Origin: Patescibacteria group bacterium
GTDB taxonomy: Bacteria > Patescibacteriota > Minisyncoccia > Moranbacterales > DUUL01
Direction: 5' to 3'
Assembly (NCBI GenBank): GCA_015493225.1
Contig: WGDO01000037.1
Location: 1-47,531 of the forward strand
Length of the DNA: 47,531 nucleotides
Below the pieces are notes generated by a model. It saw nothing but the letters and a program-made list of their open reading frames with translations, did no database searches and was not told the DNA's origin. The position numbers and the translations under genes were made by a program. Shown here one piece after another: positions 7,654 through 14,096 of the stretch. Each line of letters begins with the position of its first letter. Positions within the stretch are counted from its first letter, which is position 1.

Positions 7654-8973
7654 ATGAATATCAAAGAACTAAAAATTAAAGGAAAAAAATATAAGTTACC
7701 GATATTTTTACCGGATGCTACTTTGGGTATTGTGCGTAGTTTGGATAACAGAGCTTTAAAAGAAGTTGGTACTCGGGGAGTGGTGGTGAATACTTATCAT
7801 TTAAATGACACGCCCGGCACAGACATTTTAAAAAAGTTTGCTTCTGTAGAGACTCGGTCTCTGCAGCAGAGACCGAGTCTCTGCAGAAGTGGGATTAAAA
7901 ATTTTATGAATTTTGATGGATTAGTTGTTTCGGACTCGGGTGGCTGGCAGGTTTTTTCTTTGATTAAAAGACACGGAGAGGGTGGAGAAATTACCGATGA
8001 AGGAGTAAAATTTAATATTGGCGGAGAAAAAAATAAACAATTGGGAATATTTACCCCGGAAGATTCCATCAGAATTCAATTTGAAATTGGAGCAGATATT
8101 TTGATTTGTTTAGACGACTTTACTGGAGCAAATGACAGCGAAGAAAAAATAAAAGAGAGCGTGAAGAGAACAATTTTATGGGCCAAACGAACCAGGGTGG
8201 AGTTCGATAAAATTATTAAAGAAAAAAAACTAACCGATAAAACTCGTCCTTTGTTATTTGCAGTTATTCAAGGAGGATGGAGCAGGAAATGGCGTAAGTA
8301 TTGTGCTGAAGAATTATTAAAAATCGGTTTTGACGGTTACGGTTACGGAGGCTATATGGTTAATGAAAAGGGGGAGTTGGATGAAGAAATGTCCAAATAT
8401 ATCGCCGAATTAATTCCGGACGAATTTCCTAAGTTTGCTTTGGGCGTCGGCAAGCCCTGGGATATTGCTCGTTGTTACGAATTTGGTTGGGATATTTTTG
8501 ACTGTGTTTTACCAACCCGCGACGGACGACATCAGAGGTTATATAATTTTAAAAATGATAACACTAACGAAGCTGAAGCGAACGAAGCCAGGCTTATCAA
8601 GCGTAGCGACAGCGGAGCGCTAAGCCTGGCTTCTAGTGAGTCCCACTTCGCCGAGGCTACGCGGGATAAACTCGAGGTTATACAGGGTAAATTTAATAAT
8701 ATAAAAAACCTAGACTTAAAAAATCCAGATAATTATGAATTTCTCTATATCAGTCGGGGAAAATTTGCCACCGATTCAAATCCAATTGGGCTTGACTGTG
8801 ATTGTTTTACCTGTCAGAATTACTCTAGAGCTTATGTACATCATCTTTTTAAAATTAAAGATATGCTAGCTCATCGTCTAGCAGTAATTCATAACTTAAG
8901 AGTGTATAATCGGGCAATAGAAGAATTAAGTTTTGTTACTCCTCCCATGCTTGGAACAGTGGATGCAGAGTAA
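7654..8973 (+). CDS. tgt: tRNA-guanine transglycosylase with two in-frame palindromic insertions
   Basis: Tgt exchanges guanine 34 in GUN-anticodon tRNAs for a queuine precursor. Visible family features are the nucleophile region SDSGGWQVFSL, FAVIQGGW, the GGYMV substrate loop, the catalytic aspartate block FDCVLPTRDGRHQRLY and the zinc site CDCFTC followed by a histidine 26 residues later. The 439 residues exceed the usual 370-400. The excess falls at two places, about residues 63-79 (SVETRSLQQRPSLCRSG) and about 305-345, and each is encoded by a perfect or near-perfect palindrome. Both insertions keep the frame and spare the catalytic blocks. The start ATG at 7654 follows AAGGA only at a distance of 14 bases. 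Confidence 0.93.
   Translation: MNIKELKIKGKKYKLPIFLPDATLGIVRSLDNRALKEVGTRGVVVNTYHLNDTPGTDILKKFASVETRSLQQRPSLCRSGIKNFMNFDGLVVSDSGGWQVFSLIKRHGEGGEITDEGVKFNIGGEKNKQLGIFTPEDSIRIQFEIGADILICLDDFTGANDSEEKIKESVKRTILWAKRTRVEFDKIIKEKKLTDKTRPLLFAVIQGGWSRKWRKYCAEELLKIGFDGYGYGGYMVNEKGELDEEMSKYIAELIPDEFPKFALGVGKPWDIARCYEFGWDIFDCVLPTRDGRHQRLYNFKNDNTNEAEANEARLIKRSDSGALSLASSESHFAEATRDKLEVIQGKFNNIKNLDLKNPDNYEFLYISRGKFATDSNPIGLDCDCFTCQNYSRAYVHHLFKIKDMLAHRLAVIHNLRVYNRAIEELSFVTPPMLGTVDAE
7841..7889 (+). repeat. 49 bp palindromic insertion inside tgt
   Basis: The 24-base arms (7841-7864 and 7866-7889) around a single A match at all but one position. Each arm contains a smaller palindrome (AGAGACTCGGTCTCT and AGAGACCGAGTCTCT). 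The nested design is the same as in the intergenic palindrome at 19965-20014. Confidence 0.85.
8586..8668 (+). repeat. Second palindromic insertion inside tgt
   Basis: AGCCAGGCTTA (8586-8596) pairs with TAAGCCTGGCT (8621-8631). It is followed by TCCCACTTCGCC...GCTACGCGGGATA (8641-8667), which resembles hairpin 2 of the composite repeats at 29383-29412 and 30554-30581. The insertion encodes a low-complexity linker between the catalytic aspartate block and the zinc domain. Confidence 0.75.
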
Positions 8974-9087
8974 ACTGTATTTTGATATTTATAGGTGTGA
9001 AAATTTTAAATTTTAAGTTTTAAATTTTAATTCAATATTGAATATTTAAATTTAAAATTTTAAAATAAGTATTTAAAATAAATTCAG

Positions 9088-9162
9088 ATGAATAATAACA
9101 ATAAAAAAATATCTAAAAAAGAAATGGATAAAAGACATAAAAAAGAGTGGAAGAGCTTATGA
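9088..9162 (+). CDS. Possible 24-residue lysine-rich ORF overlapping the next gene
   Basis: ATG at 9088 opens a short frame (N-terminus MNNNNKKISKKEMDKRHKKE) whose TGA at 9160-9162 overlaps the ATG of the next ORF in the coupling form ATGA. It could be a leader ORF, or the original N-terminus of the next protein separated by a frameshift. Coding status is uncertain. Confidence 0.3.
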   Translation: MNNNNKKISKKEMDKRHKKEWKSL

Positions 9163-9329
9163 GTATTGTTGGATTTGCTTCTGGGCAATTTCGCAAAGAC
9201 AAAAAAGCTGTTCAAAAGATCAAAGCTAAAAAAGGCACAGAAGAATTTATGGAATTTTCTGGAATGGCTAGTGGTTTATTTCCAAAAGAGGAAAAAGCCA
9301 TTCAAAAGATTAAAAGTCAAATGGAATAA
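9159..9329 (+). CDS. Small protein made of two imperfect repeats
   Basis: The 56 residues from the ATG at 9159 consist of two copies of one unit: GFASGQFRKDKKAVQKIKAK followed by GMASGLFPKEEKAIQKIKSQ. A GTG at 9147 is an alternative start. The ATG overlaps the stop of the preceding short ORF as ATGA, which suggests translational coupling. It is basic, soluble and without a known motif. Repeat structure and conserved-looking spacing argue that it is a real protein. It sits 94 bp ahead of a glycosyltransferase. Confidence 0.5.
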   Translation: MSIVGFASGQFRKDKKAVQKIKAKKGTEEFMEFSGMASGLFPKEEKAIQKIKSQME

Positions 9330-9422
9330 CCCCTTGATATTTTATAGTTTAGATAAAAATTTAGTCATTTAAAATTCATTTAAAATTTAAAACTTAAAAA
9401 TTAAAATTGCAGGCGAAATATT

Positions 9423-10583
9423 ATGGTAATATATAATAAACAAAACAACCAAAACGGTAACAATAAAAATAATATTAAGACGCAATCGCCTGCTGTCGCT
9501 TTGGTGCATGATTTTTTGTTGTATTATGGTGGTGCGGAAAGAGTTTTGAAAGAACTGGGAGAAATTTATCCAGAAGCTCCAATATACACTTTAATGTCCA
9601 CAAAAAAAGGGTTGGTGTCTGTGAGCAGTAAAGAAGTGAAAACATCTTTTCTTCAAAAATTTCCAAAGTTTTTGCGGAAGCGTCATCGATGGTTAGTGCC
9701 GTTTATGCCGACGGCGGTGGAAACTTTTGATTTACGTGATTATGATTTGGTAATTTCTTCTTCTTCTGCTTTTGCCAAAGGAGTAGTGGTGAAGTCTAGA
9801 ATAAAACATATTTGCTACATGCATGCTCCGATGCGTTATGTTTGGGATTGGAACCGAGAATATTTGGAAGAAAAAAAATTAAAAGGAAAGACAAAATTTT
9901 TTACCAGATTGTTTTTGAATTATCTGAGAATGTGGGACCGAATTAGCGCGGAGCGTCTCGATTATTTGATTGCCAATTCAAAATATACGGCGGAGCGGAT
10001 TAAAAAATATTATCGTCGGGAGGCAACGGTAATTTATCCACCGGTGGAAGTGAACAAATTTACCCCAACCAAAGAAAATGCCGGTTATTTTATAACAGTT
10101 AGTCGTCTAGTCCCTTACAAGAGAATTGATTTATTGATTCAAGTCTTTCAAAAATTAAATTTACCATTGGTCATTTTAGGTGATGGTCCAGAAAAAAAGA
10201 ATTTACAAAAAATGATTGAGGGTGACAAGAATATTAAAATTTTAGGCTGGGTTTCCGATAAACAGAAAATAAAATTAATGGAGCGAGCCAGAGCATTTAT
10301 CGTCGCCACGGAAGATGATTTTAATATTACAGCTGTGGAAGCGATGTCTGCTGGTAAACCAGTTATTGCTCTTAATAAAGGAGGAACGGCGGAAACTGTT
10401 TTGGAAGGAATCACGGGAGAATTTTTCAAAAACCCCACTATGGAATTAATAGCTGATGCCATTGGACGGTTTAAGGAAAATGAAAAAAATTACAATCCCC
10501 AAGAAATCAGACAAAGAGCAGAGGAATTTAGTACGGAGGTGTTTAAGGAAAGGTTGAAGAAGTTTGTGAAGAAAGTGAGGTAG
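9423..10583 (+). CDS. Glycosyltransferase family 4 (GT-B fold)
   Basis: The 386-residue GT4 enzyme starts with ALVHDFLLYYGGAERVL (about residues 26-42), the acceptor-domain loop typical of mannosyl- and galactosyl-transferase-like GT4 proteins. It continues with CYMHAPMRYVWDW and has the donor site VSRLVPYKRIDLLI and GDGPEKKNL. The EX7E region reads EDDFNITAVEA, followed by GKPVIALNKGG. The role is probably sugar transfer in surface glycan assembly, with unknown substrates. The ATG at 9423 adds about 25 asparagine/lysine-rich residues before the fold. Not obviously in an operon with the GT4 at 5402. Confidence 0.93.
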   Translation: MVIYNKQNNQNGNNKNNIKTQSPAVALVHDFLLYYGGAERVLKELGEIYPEAPIYTLMSTKKGLVSVSSKEVKTSFLQKFPKFLRKRHRWLVPFMPTAVETFDLRDYDLVISSSSAFAKGVVVKSRIKHICYMHAPMRYVWDWNREYLEEKKLKGKTKFFTRLFLNYLRMWDRISAERLDYLIANSKYTAERIKKYYRREATVIYPPVEVNKFTPTKENAGYFITVSRLVPYKRIDLLIQVFQKLNLPLVILGDGPEKKNLQKMIEGDKNIKILGWVSDKQKIKLMERARAFIVATEDDFNITAVEAMSAGKPVIALNKGGTAETVLEGITGEFFKNPTMELIADAIGRFKENEKNYNPQEIRQRAEEFSTEVFKERLKKFVKKVR

Positions 10584-10618
10584 ATTGTAGATTCTTAATT
10601 TTTTAGTTTTTTAGTTTT

Positions 10619-10653
10619 TTTTCTTTGCAAAGGAGGGGTTGGGGGTAGATTTA
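10619..10653 (+). repeat. Degenerate copy of the AAAGGAGGGG repeat
   Basis: This copy keeps the right half (AAAGGAGGGGTTGGGGGTAG) but lacks the left palindrome arm. Full copies lie at 11594, 13915 and 40357. Confidence 0.6.
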
Positions 10654-10797
10654 GTTTTCTAATTTTAATTTGTAATTTGTAAATTTTAATTCAATTTTAA
10701 ACTTGAAACGAATTTGGAATTATTAAATGACTTAAACTTAATAGTGAATGATGTTCAGTTTTAATTGGCGAATAAATTTTTCTGGTAGATTGTGAAT

Positions 10798-10846
10798 GAA
10801 AAAAAAGAAAAAAATACCTCGCTGTCCAGTATTGCAGGCAGCGAGG
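10798..10846 (-). terminator. Intrinsic terminator for the minus-strand ORFan pair
   Basis: CCTCGCTG (10817-10824) and CAGCGAGG (10839-10846) form the stem. On the minus strand it is followed by a long U-rich run (10798-10814). The rest of the spacer 10584-10868 is AT-rich with no gene. Confidence 0.85.
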
Positions 10847-10868
10847 CGTGGATTGAGGTGATTAAGAC

Positions 10869-11039
10869 TTAGGAGTTAAGGTATATTCTCAAGAAATATC
10901 TTCCAGATTTTTCGTCTAAAGAAATATCCCAAAATGACCATACTCCTTCAGTTGCTTTGATCATAATAGAGGCGGCTTCTACGGAAAGGATTGACCATCT
11001 TAAGACAACCTTTGAACCATGAATTGAGGTGGTAAACAT
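10869..11039 (-). CDS. 56-residue ORFan, second gene of the minus-strand pair
   Basis: From ATG at 11039 (minus strand) the frame reads MFTTSIHGSKVVLRW... to a TAA at 10869-10871. GAGGAG lies 10 bases upstream, inside the preceding ORF, and the two frames overlap by 40 bp. A terminator follows at 10798-10846. No family is recognised. Coding is supported by the ribosome-binding site and the placement between a promoter and a terminator, not by homology. Confidence 0.45.
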   Translation of the reverse strand: MFTTSIHGSKVVLRWSILSVEAASIMIKATEGVWSFWDISLDEKSGRYFLRIYLNS

Positions 11040-11320
11040 TTTTTATTTTCTCCTCTTTTTATTGCTGGGTGCATTTTATAGTCAGTAGGAATATTTTTTT
11101 TATCATTCCGATGGAAAATAATTTGTTTATTTGCTCTATTTATTAATAAACAAAAATTTAGATGTAATAAAAGTTGCATAGCCATGATGCAAAGACCATC
11201 TTCCGACATTATTATCGGACGACCATACAGTTTTAAATCAGTGACACATGGACAAGAACCAGCTTGAATTTTTGTGAGACATTTTTTAGTCGTTCCCTTT
11301 TCAATGCACTTAAAACTCAT
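11000..11320 (-). CDS. Cysteine-containing ORFan behind an attenuator-like leader
   Basis: The 106-residue product has a cysteine-rich first third (CIEKGTTKKC, QAGSCPC, a further C near 46) and no recognised domain. GAGGAGAG ends five bases before the ATG at 11320, one of the strongest ribosome-binding sites in the window. About 200 bp upstream is a promoter (TTGACA, 16 bp, TATACT), and the leader between them can form a terminator or a competing hairpin. The C-terminal 13 codons overlap the next small ORF. The cysteines could bind a metal, but that is speculation. Confidence 0.55.
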   Translation of the reverse strand: MSFKCIEKGTTKKCLTKIQAGSCPCVTDLKLYGRPIIMSEDGLCIMAMQLLLHLNFCLLINRANKQIIFHRNDKKNIPTDYKMHPAIKRGENKKCLPPQFMVQRLS

Positions 11321-11386
11321 AACGCTCTCCTCAAAAATTTAACGAACATGATGACTTTTTGTTAAAAGTCACCCTAAAGAACAAAA

Positions 11387-11489
11387 AAACTGATTTCCGG
11401 GGAAATCAGTTTATTTTTGCTGGCGAATGGTTTAGCTTTAAATTTTTCGCAAACAAAAATAAACTGACTTAGAAATCAGCAATAGCCAT
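11387..11489 (-). promoter_or_regulatory. Candidate transcription attenuator with leader ORF
   Basis: On the minus strand, the terminator is AAACTGATTTCC / GGAAATCAGTTT (11387-11412) followed by seven U. Upstream, CAGTTTATTTTTG (11454-11466) with GCGAA pairs with CAAAAATAAACTG plus TTCGC (11407-11427), and this uses part of the terminator's 5' arm. The two structures are mutually exclusive. A seven-codon ORF, including the stop (ATG at 11489, TAA at 11469-11471; MAIADF), ends just before the upstream arm, as leader peptides do in attenuators. Confidence 0.55.
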
Positions 11490-11530
11490 AAAACGTAAAT
11501 AAATTGTGAAATATTTTTTCTCATACCTCT

Positions 11531-11558
11531 AGTATACTAATTTTTTAAAAGTTGTCAA
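11531..11558 (-). promoter_or_regulatory. Sigma-70-type promoter for the cysteine-containing ORFan
   Basis: On the minus strand TTGACA (11558-11553) is separated by 16 bp from TATACT (11536-11531). Transcription would start near 11524, giving a leader of about 200 nt before the ATG at 11320. Confidence 0.75.
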
Positions 11559-11593
11559 ATATGTTTTAGAATGCTAAGCTAGATAATAGATAG

Positions 11594-11633
11594 TTCCCCT
11601 CCTTCGTAAAGGAGGGGTTAGGGGTGGATTTAG
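11594..11633 (+). repeat. CCCCTCCTT-AAGGAGGGG repeat
   Basis: CCCCTCCTT (11596-11604) and AAGGAGGGG (11609-11617) form the palindrome, followed by the conserved tail TTAGGGGTGGATTTAG. One of five copies in the window, and the only one not close behind a stop codon. Confidence 0.8.
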
Positions 11634-11720
11634 TCTTTTAATTTTAATTTATTTATACACGGTGAGCCGTTAGCAGTAAATATATGTTTGTAAATTAATA
11701 CATAAATCACTAAAACAATA

Positions 11721-12680
11721 ATGCAAAGACAATTACAACAATTTAAAAAGCAAATGGAAAATGGGCGATTGGCACAGTCTTTTTTAGTAGTTGGTCCGGA
11801 AGGGACGGGAAAATTTTCAACAGTAATCAAAATGGTTGGTTTGGTAAATAATCTTTCTAAGAATGAATTGAAAATATTAAGGCAAGGGGCATTGCCAGAC
11901 ACGATGTTAGTGGAGGCCGGAGGAAACTTAAAAACTAATCAAGAAAAAAATAAACAAATACAAAGTAAAGTCAGTAGTAAAACTAAACGCAATAAAAAAA
12001 CTAAAGCAGTAATAAGTAAAAAGCAGCTCGATCAAGCTATCGGAAAAATTTATTTAAAGAATTTTCAATTTAAGAAAAAAGTTTTGATTATTCGGGACGC
12101 TGATAAGTTAACAAATACTGCCACCAATAGTTTGTTAAAATTAATTGAGGAACCATCAAGTAATTTGATTATATTTTTATTGGTCAATAATGAAGAAGAT
12201 GTTTTGGCGACTATTAAATCCCGTTGTCAAAAAATAGTTTTTACATTTTTATCCGATGAGGAGATTAGTAAAAGACTTGATGAGGAGTTTGATTTAAATG
12301 AAGAGCAAAAACAAAATATAATTCAATTGGCCTATGGGCGCATTGAGCTAGCCAAACAATATGCCAACAATCCAAAACAGATTGATAAAGCGTTAAAAAC
12401 TAGAGATGACTTCCGTCAATCTCTGCGAAAGGGAAAAATTCAGCAATTACAATTAGTAGAAAAAATAAGCTCCGGAGAAGATGATTTACTCTGGGTTCTT
12501 AATGAATGGATTTGGTATTTAAAAATATTTTTGGAGCAGAATATATCCCAGGGACAAAGTATGGCGGTTGTAACCAAAATATACAAGATTTTAAATAATC
12601 TATTGGAAATAAGAAGTGTAATTAAAACATCCAACGCTAATCCTAAGGTTCAGTTAGAAAACTTTTTTATTCAAATTTGA
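11721..12680 (+). CDS. holB: DNA polymerase III subunit delta' (clamp loader)
   Basis: This 319-residue AAA+ protein has FLVVGPEGTGKFSTV (residues 21-35) as P-loop, VLIIRDADKLTNTATNSLLK as Walker B region, LIEEPS, and the SRC motif (IKSRCQKI near residue 172). It would act with the other clamp-loader subunits to place the beta clamp on primed DNA. An inserted lysine-rich stretch around 75-100 (KSKVSSKTKRNKKTKAVISKK in part) replaces the zinc-binding module usual between P-loop and Walker B; I see no cysteine quartet. The start ATG at 11721 has no Shine-Dalgarno site. It is followed at once by the promoter of the next gene. Confidence 0.88.
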   Translation: MQRQLQQFKKQMENGRLAQSFLVVGPEGTGKFSTVIKMVGLVNNLSKNELKILRQGALPDTMLVEAGGNLKTNQEKNKQIQSKVSSKTKRNKKTKAVISKKQLDQAIGKIYLKNFQFKKKVLIIRDADKLTNTATNSLLKLIEEPSSNLIIFLLVNNEEDVLATIKSRCQKIVFTFLSDEEISKRLDEEFDLNEEQKQNIIQLAYGRIELAKQYANNPKQIDKALKTRDDFRQSLRKGKIQQLQLVEKISSGEDDLLWVLNEWIWYLKIFLEQNISQGQSMAVVTKIYKILNNLLEIRSVIKTSNANPKVQLENFFIQI

Positions 12681-12705
12681 CAAATCGCCTCAAATAGTGT
12701 ATACT
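12677..12705 (+). promoter_or_regulatory. Consensus sigma-70-type promoter
   Basis: TTGACA (12677-12682), a 17 bp spacer and TATACT (12700-12705). The -35 box overlaps the holB stop codon. It should drive the L,D-transpeptidase gene, starting about 12712. Confidence 0.85.
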
Positions 12706-12715
12706 ATAAATAGAA

Positions 12716-12738
12716 GTGGGTGATTGCGCCCGCTTTTT
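12716..12738 (+). terminator. Hairpin plus U-run at the predicted transcript start
   Basis: GTGGGTG (12716-12722) pairs with CGCCCGC (12727-12733), including two G-U pairs, and is followed by TTTTT. It can terminate holB transcripts but also lies at the very 5' end of the RNA made from the promoter at 12677. Confidence 0.65.
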
Positions 12739-12757
12739 ATTATTTATAAAGAAAATC

Positions 12758-13900
12758 ATGACAAAAACAATCACAAAGAAGACTAGTCATATTTTATTTT
12801 TAATAGGATTATTAGCCATAATTGCCTATGGGGTTTTGACTGTTTATGACGTTTATTTAAGAGAAAGTCATTTACTCGTCACTGTCCAAACTAATAAGAA
12901 AATTGCTAAAGATAGCAATGTCATTATAAATTTTTCCACGGCGATTAATGGTAGATTTAATTTACAAAACATCGATATTCAACCGCCTCTAAAAGTTCAG
13001 CCCCATTTTTTAAACAATCGACAAATAGAATTAAAAATTGCTGGAGTGCCGGTTCCTAATCAAAAGTACATCGTTACTTTTCACAATCTGCCAACTTTTT
13101 GGCTAAATTTAAGAAGTAATCAGAAAGTTAGTTTGTTTTCAGTTTCTACTCCTCAAAAATTGAGTGTCTATCCCAGCGATGGGCAGACCGAAGTAGTCTA
13201 CGATGATAAAATTAAAATCAATTTAGAAGAGCCATTGGATGAGCATATTATTTTAGAGGTTGATGTTAATCCAGATATGGAAATAATCACAACTATTAAT
13301 GAGGCTCGTGATAGCGTTATTTTGACCCCTAAAACAGAATGGGCTAAATCTACAAAATACAGCATAATAATCACCGCTCGTTATCGAGATGATGAAAACT
13401 TTAAACAACAATTATATCAAGGGTCGTTTATTACTAAAATTCCTCCCCAAGTAATTTATAATTTTAATAAAAATGGCGAGGCAAATAAAACAGAAGATAT
13501 TAGCTGGGTTATAGAGCCAAAAATTTCCACCGGAAAATATATTGATATAGATTTAACTCATCAGGTGATGTCTATTTTTGAAGAGGGGCTACGCAAGGGG
13601 TCATATAAAGTTTCTTCGGGAAAAAGAGGAATGAATACCCCAACTGGTACTTTTCATATTTTATCCAAAGGCCGAAGACCGTGGTCTGCTCACTATGGTT
13701 TGTATATGCCTTGGTATATGGGTTTTACAACTAAAGGACATGGCATTCATGAATTACCAGAGTGGCCCAGTGGTTACAAAGAGGGCGCCAATCATCTGGG
13801 AATTCCCGTATCCCATGGTTGTGTTCGTCTTGGTGTTGGTCCGGCTAAGTTGGTTTTTGACTTTGCCAGCAAGGGAACACCAGTAGTAGTACACTACTAG
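12758..13900 (+). CDS. L,D-transpeptidase (YkuD fold) with Ig-like domain
   Basis: From ATG 12758 the protein has 380 residues: an N-terminal membrane anchor (ILFLIGLLAIIAYGVLTVY), an extracytoplasmic beta-rich region (about 30-225, including an SbsA/Big_5-like repeat around YPSDGQTEVVYDDKI), and a C-terminal YkuD catalytic domain. The catalytic motif is complete: HGIHELPEWP followed by SHGCVRLG with C355. It would make 3-3 peptide crosslinks in peptidoglycan or attach proteins to it. A GTG at 12716 also opens the frame but lies in a terminator hairpin, so 12758 is preferred. Confidence 0.92.
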   Translation: MTKTITKKTSHILFLIGLLAIIAYGVLTVYDVYLRESHLLVTVQTNKKIAKDSNVIINFSTAINGRFNLQNIDIQPPLKVQPHFLNNRQIELKIAGVPVPNQKYIVTFHNLPTFWLNLRSNQKVSLFSVSTPQKLSVYPSDGQTEVVYDDKIKINLEEPLDEHIILEVDVNPDMEIITTINEARDSVILTPKTEWAKSTKYSIIITARYRDDENFKQQLYQGSFITKIPPQVIYNFNKNGEANKTEDISWVIEPKISTGKYIDIDLTHQVMSIFEEGLRKGSYKVSSGKRGMNTPTGTFHILSKGRRPWSAHYGLYMPWYMGFTTKGHGIHELPEWPSGYKEGANHLGIPVSHGCVRLGVGPAKLVFDFASKGTPVVVHY

Positions 13901-13914
13901 GTGGACTTCCTTAG

Positions 13915-13954
13915 TTCCCCCTCCTTTATAAAGGAGGGGTTAGGAGTGGATTTT
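13915..13954 (+). repeat. CCCCTCCTTTA-TAAAGGAGGGG repeat
   Basis: A perfect 22 bp palindrome (13918-13939) 17 bp after the stop of the L,D-transpeptidase, with the tail TTAGGAGTGGATTT. The copy at 40358-40379 has the identical palindrome. Confidence 0.85.
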
Positions 13955-13980
13955 AGAATATTGCAGAACAATAAAATATC

Positions 13981-14008
13981 AAAAAACGACCAAAGGTCGT
14001 TTTTTTAA
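13981..14008 (+). terminator. Intrinsic terminator
   Basis: AAAACGACC, loop AAA, GGTCGTTTT followed by further T. It is placed between the L,D-transpeptidase and lysS. Confidence 0.88.
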
Positions 14009-14096
14009 AATCTTCTGGACTTTAGCGGGTTTTTTTGCTAGACTTGAGCATAGAGACCACCATTAAGGTAAATAATAAATTGTTTAATAAAAAAAT

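Noticed and set aside
12716-12757. GTG start for the L,D-transpeptidase
   Set aside because: It lies in a terminator-like hairpin at the predicted transcription start; the ATG at 12758 gives a normal membrane anchor.
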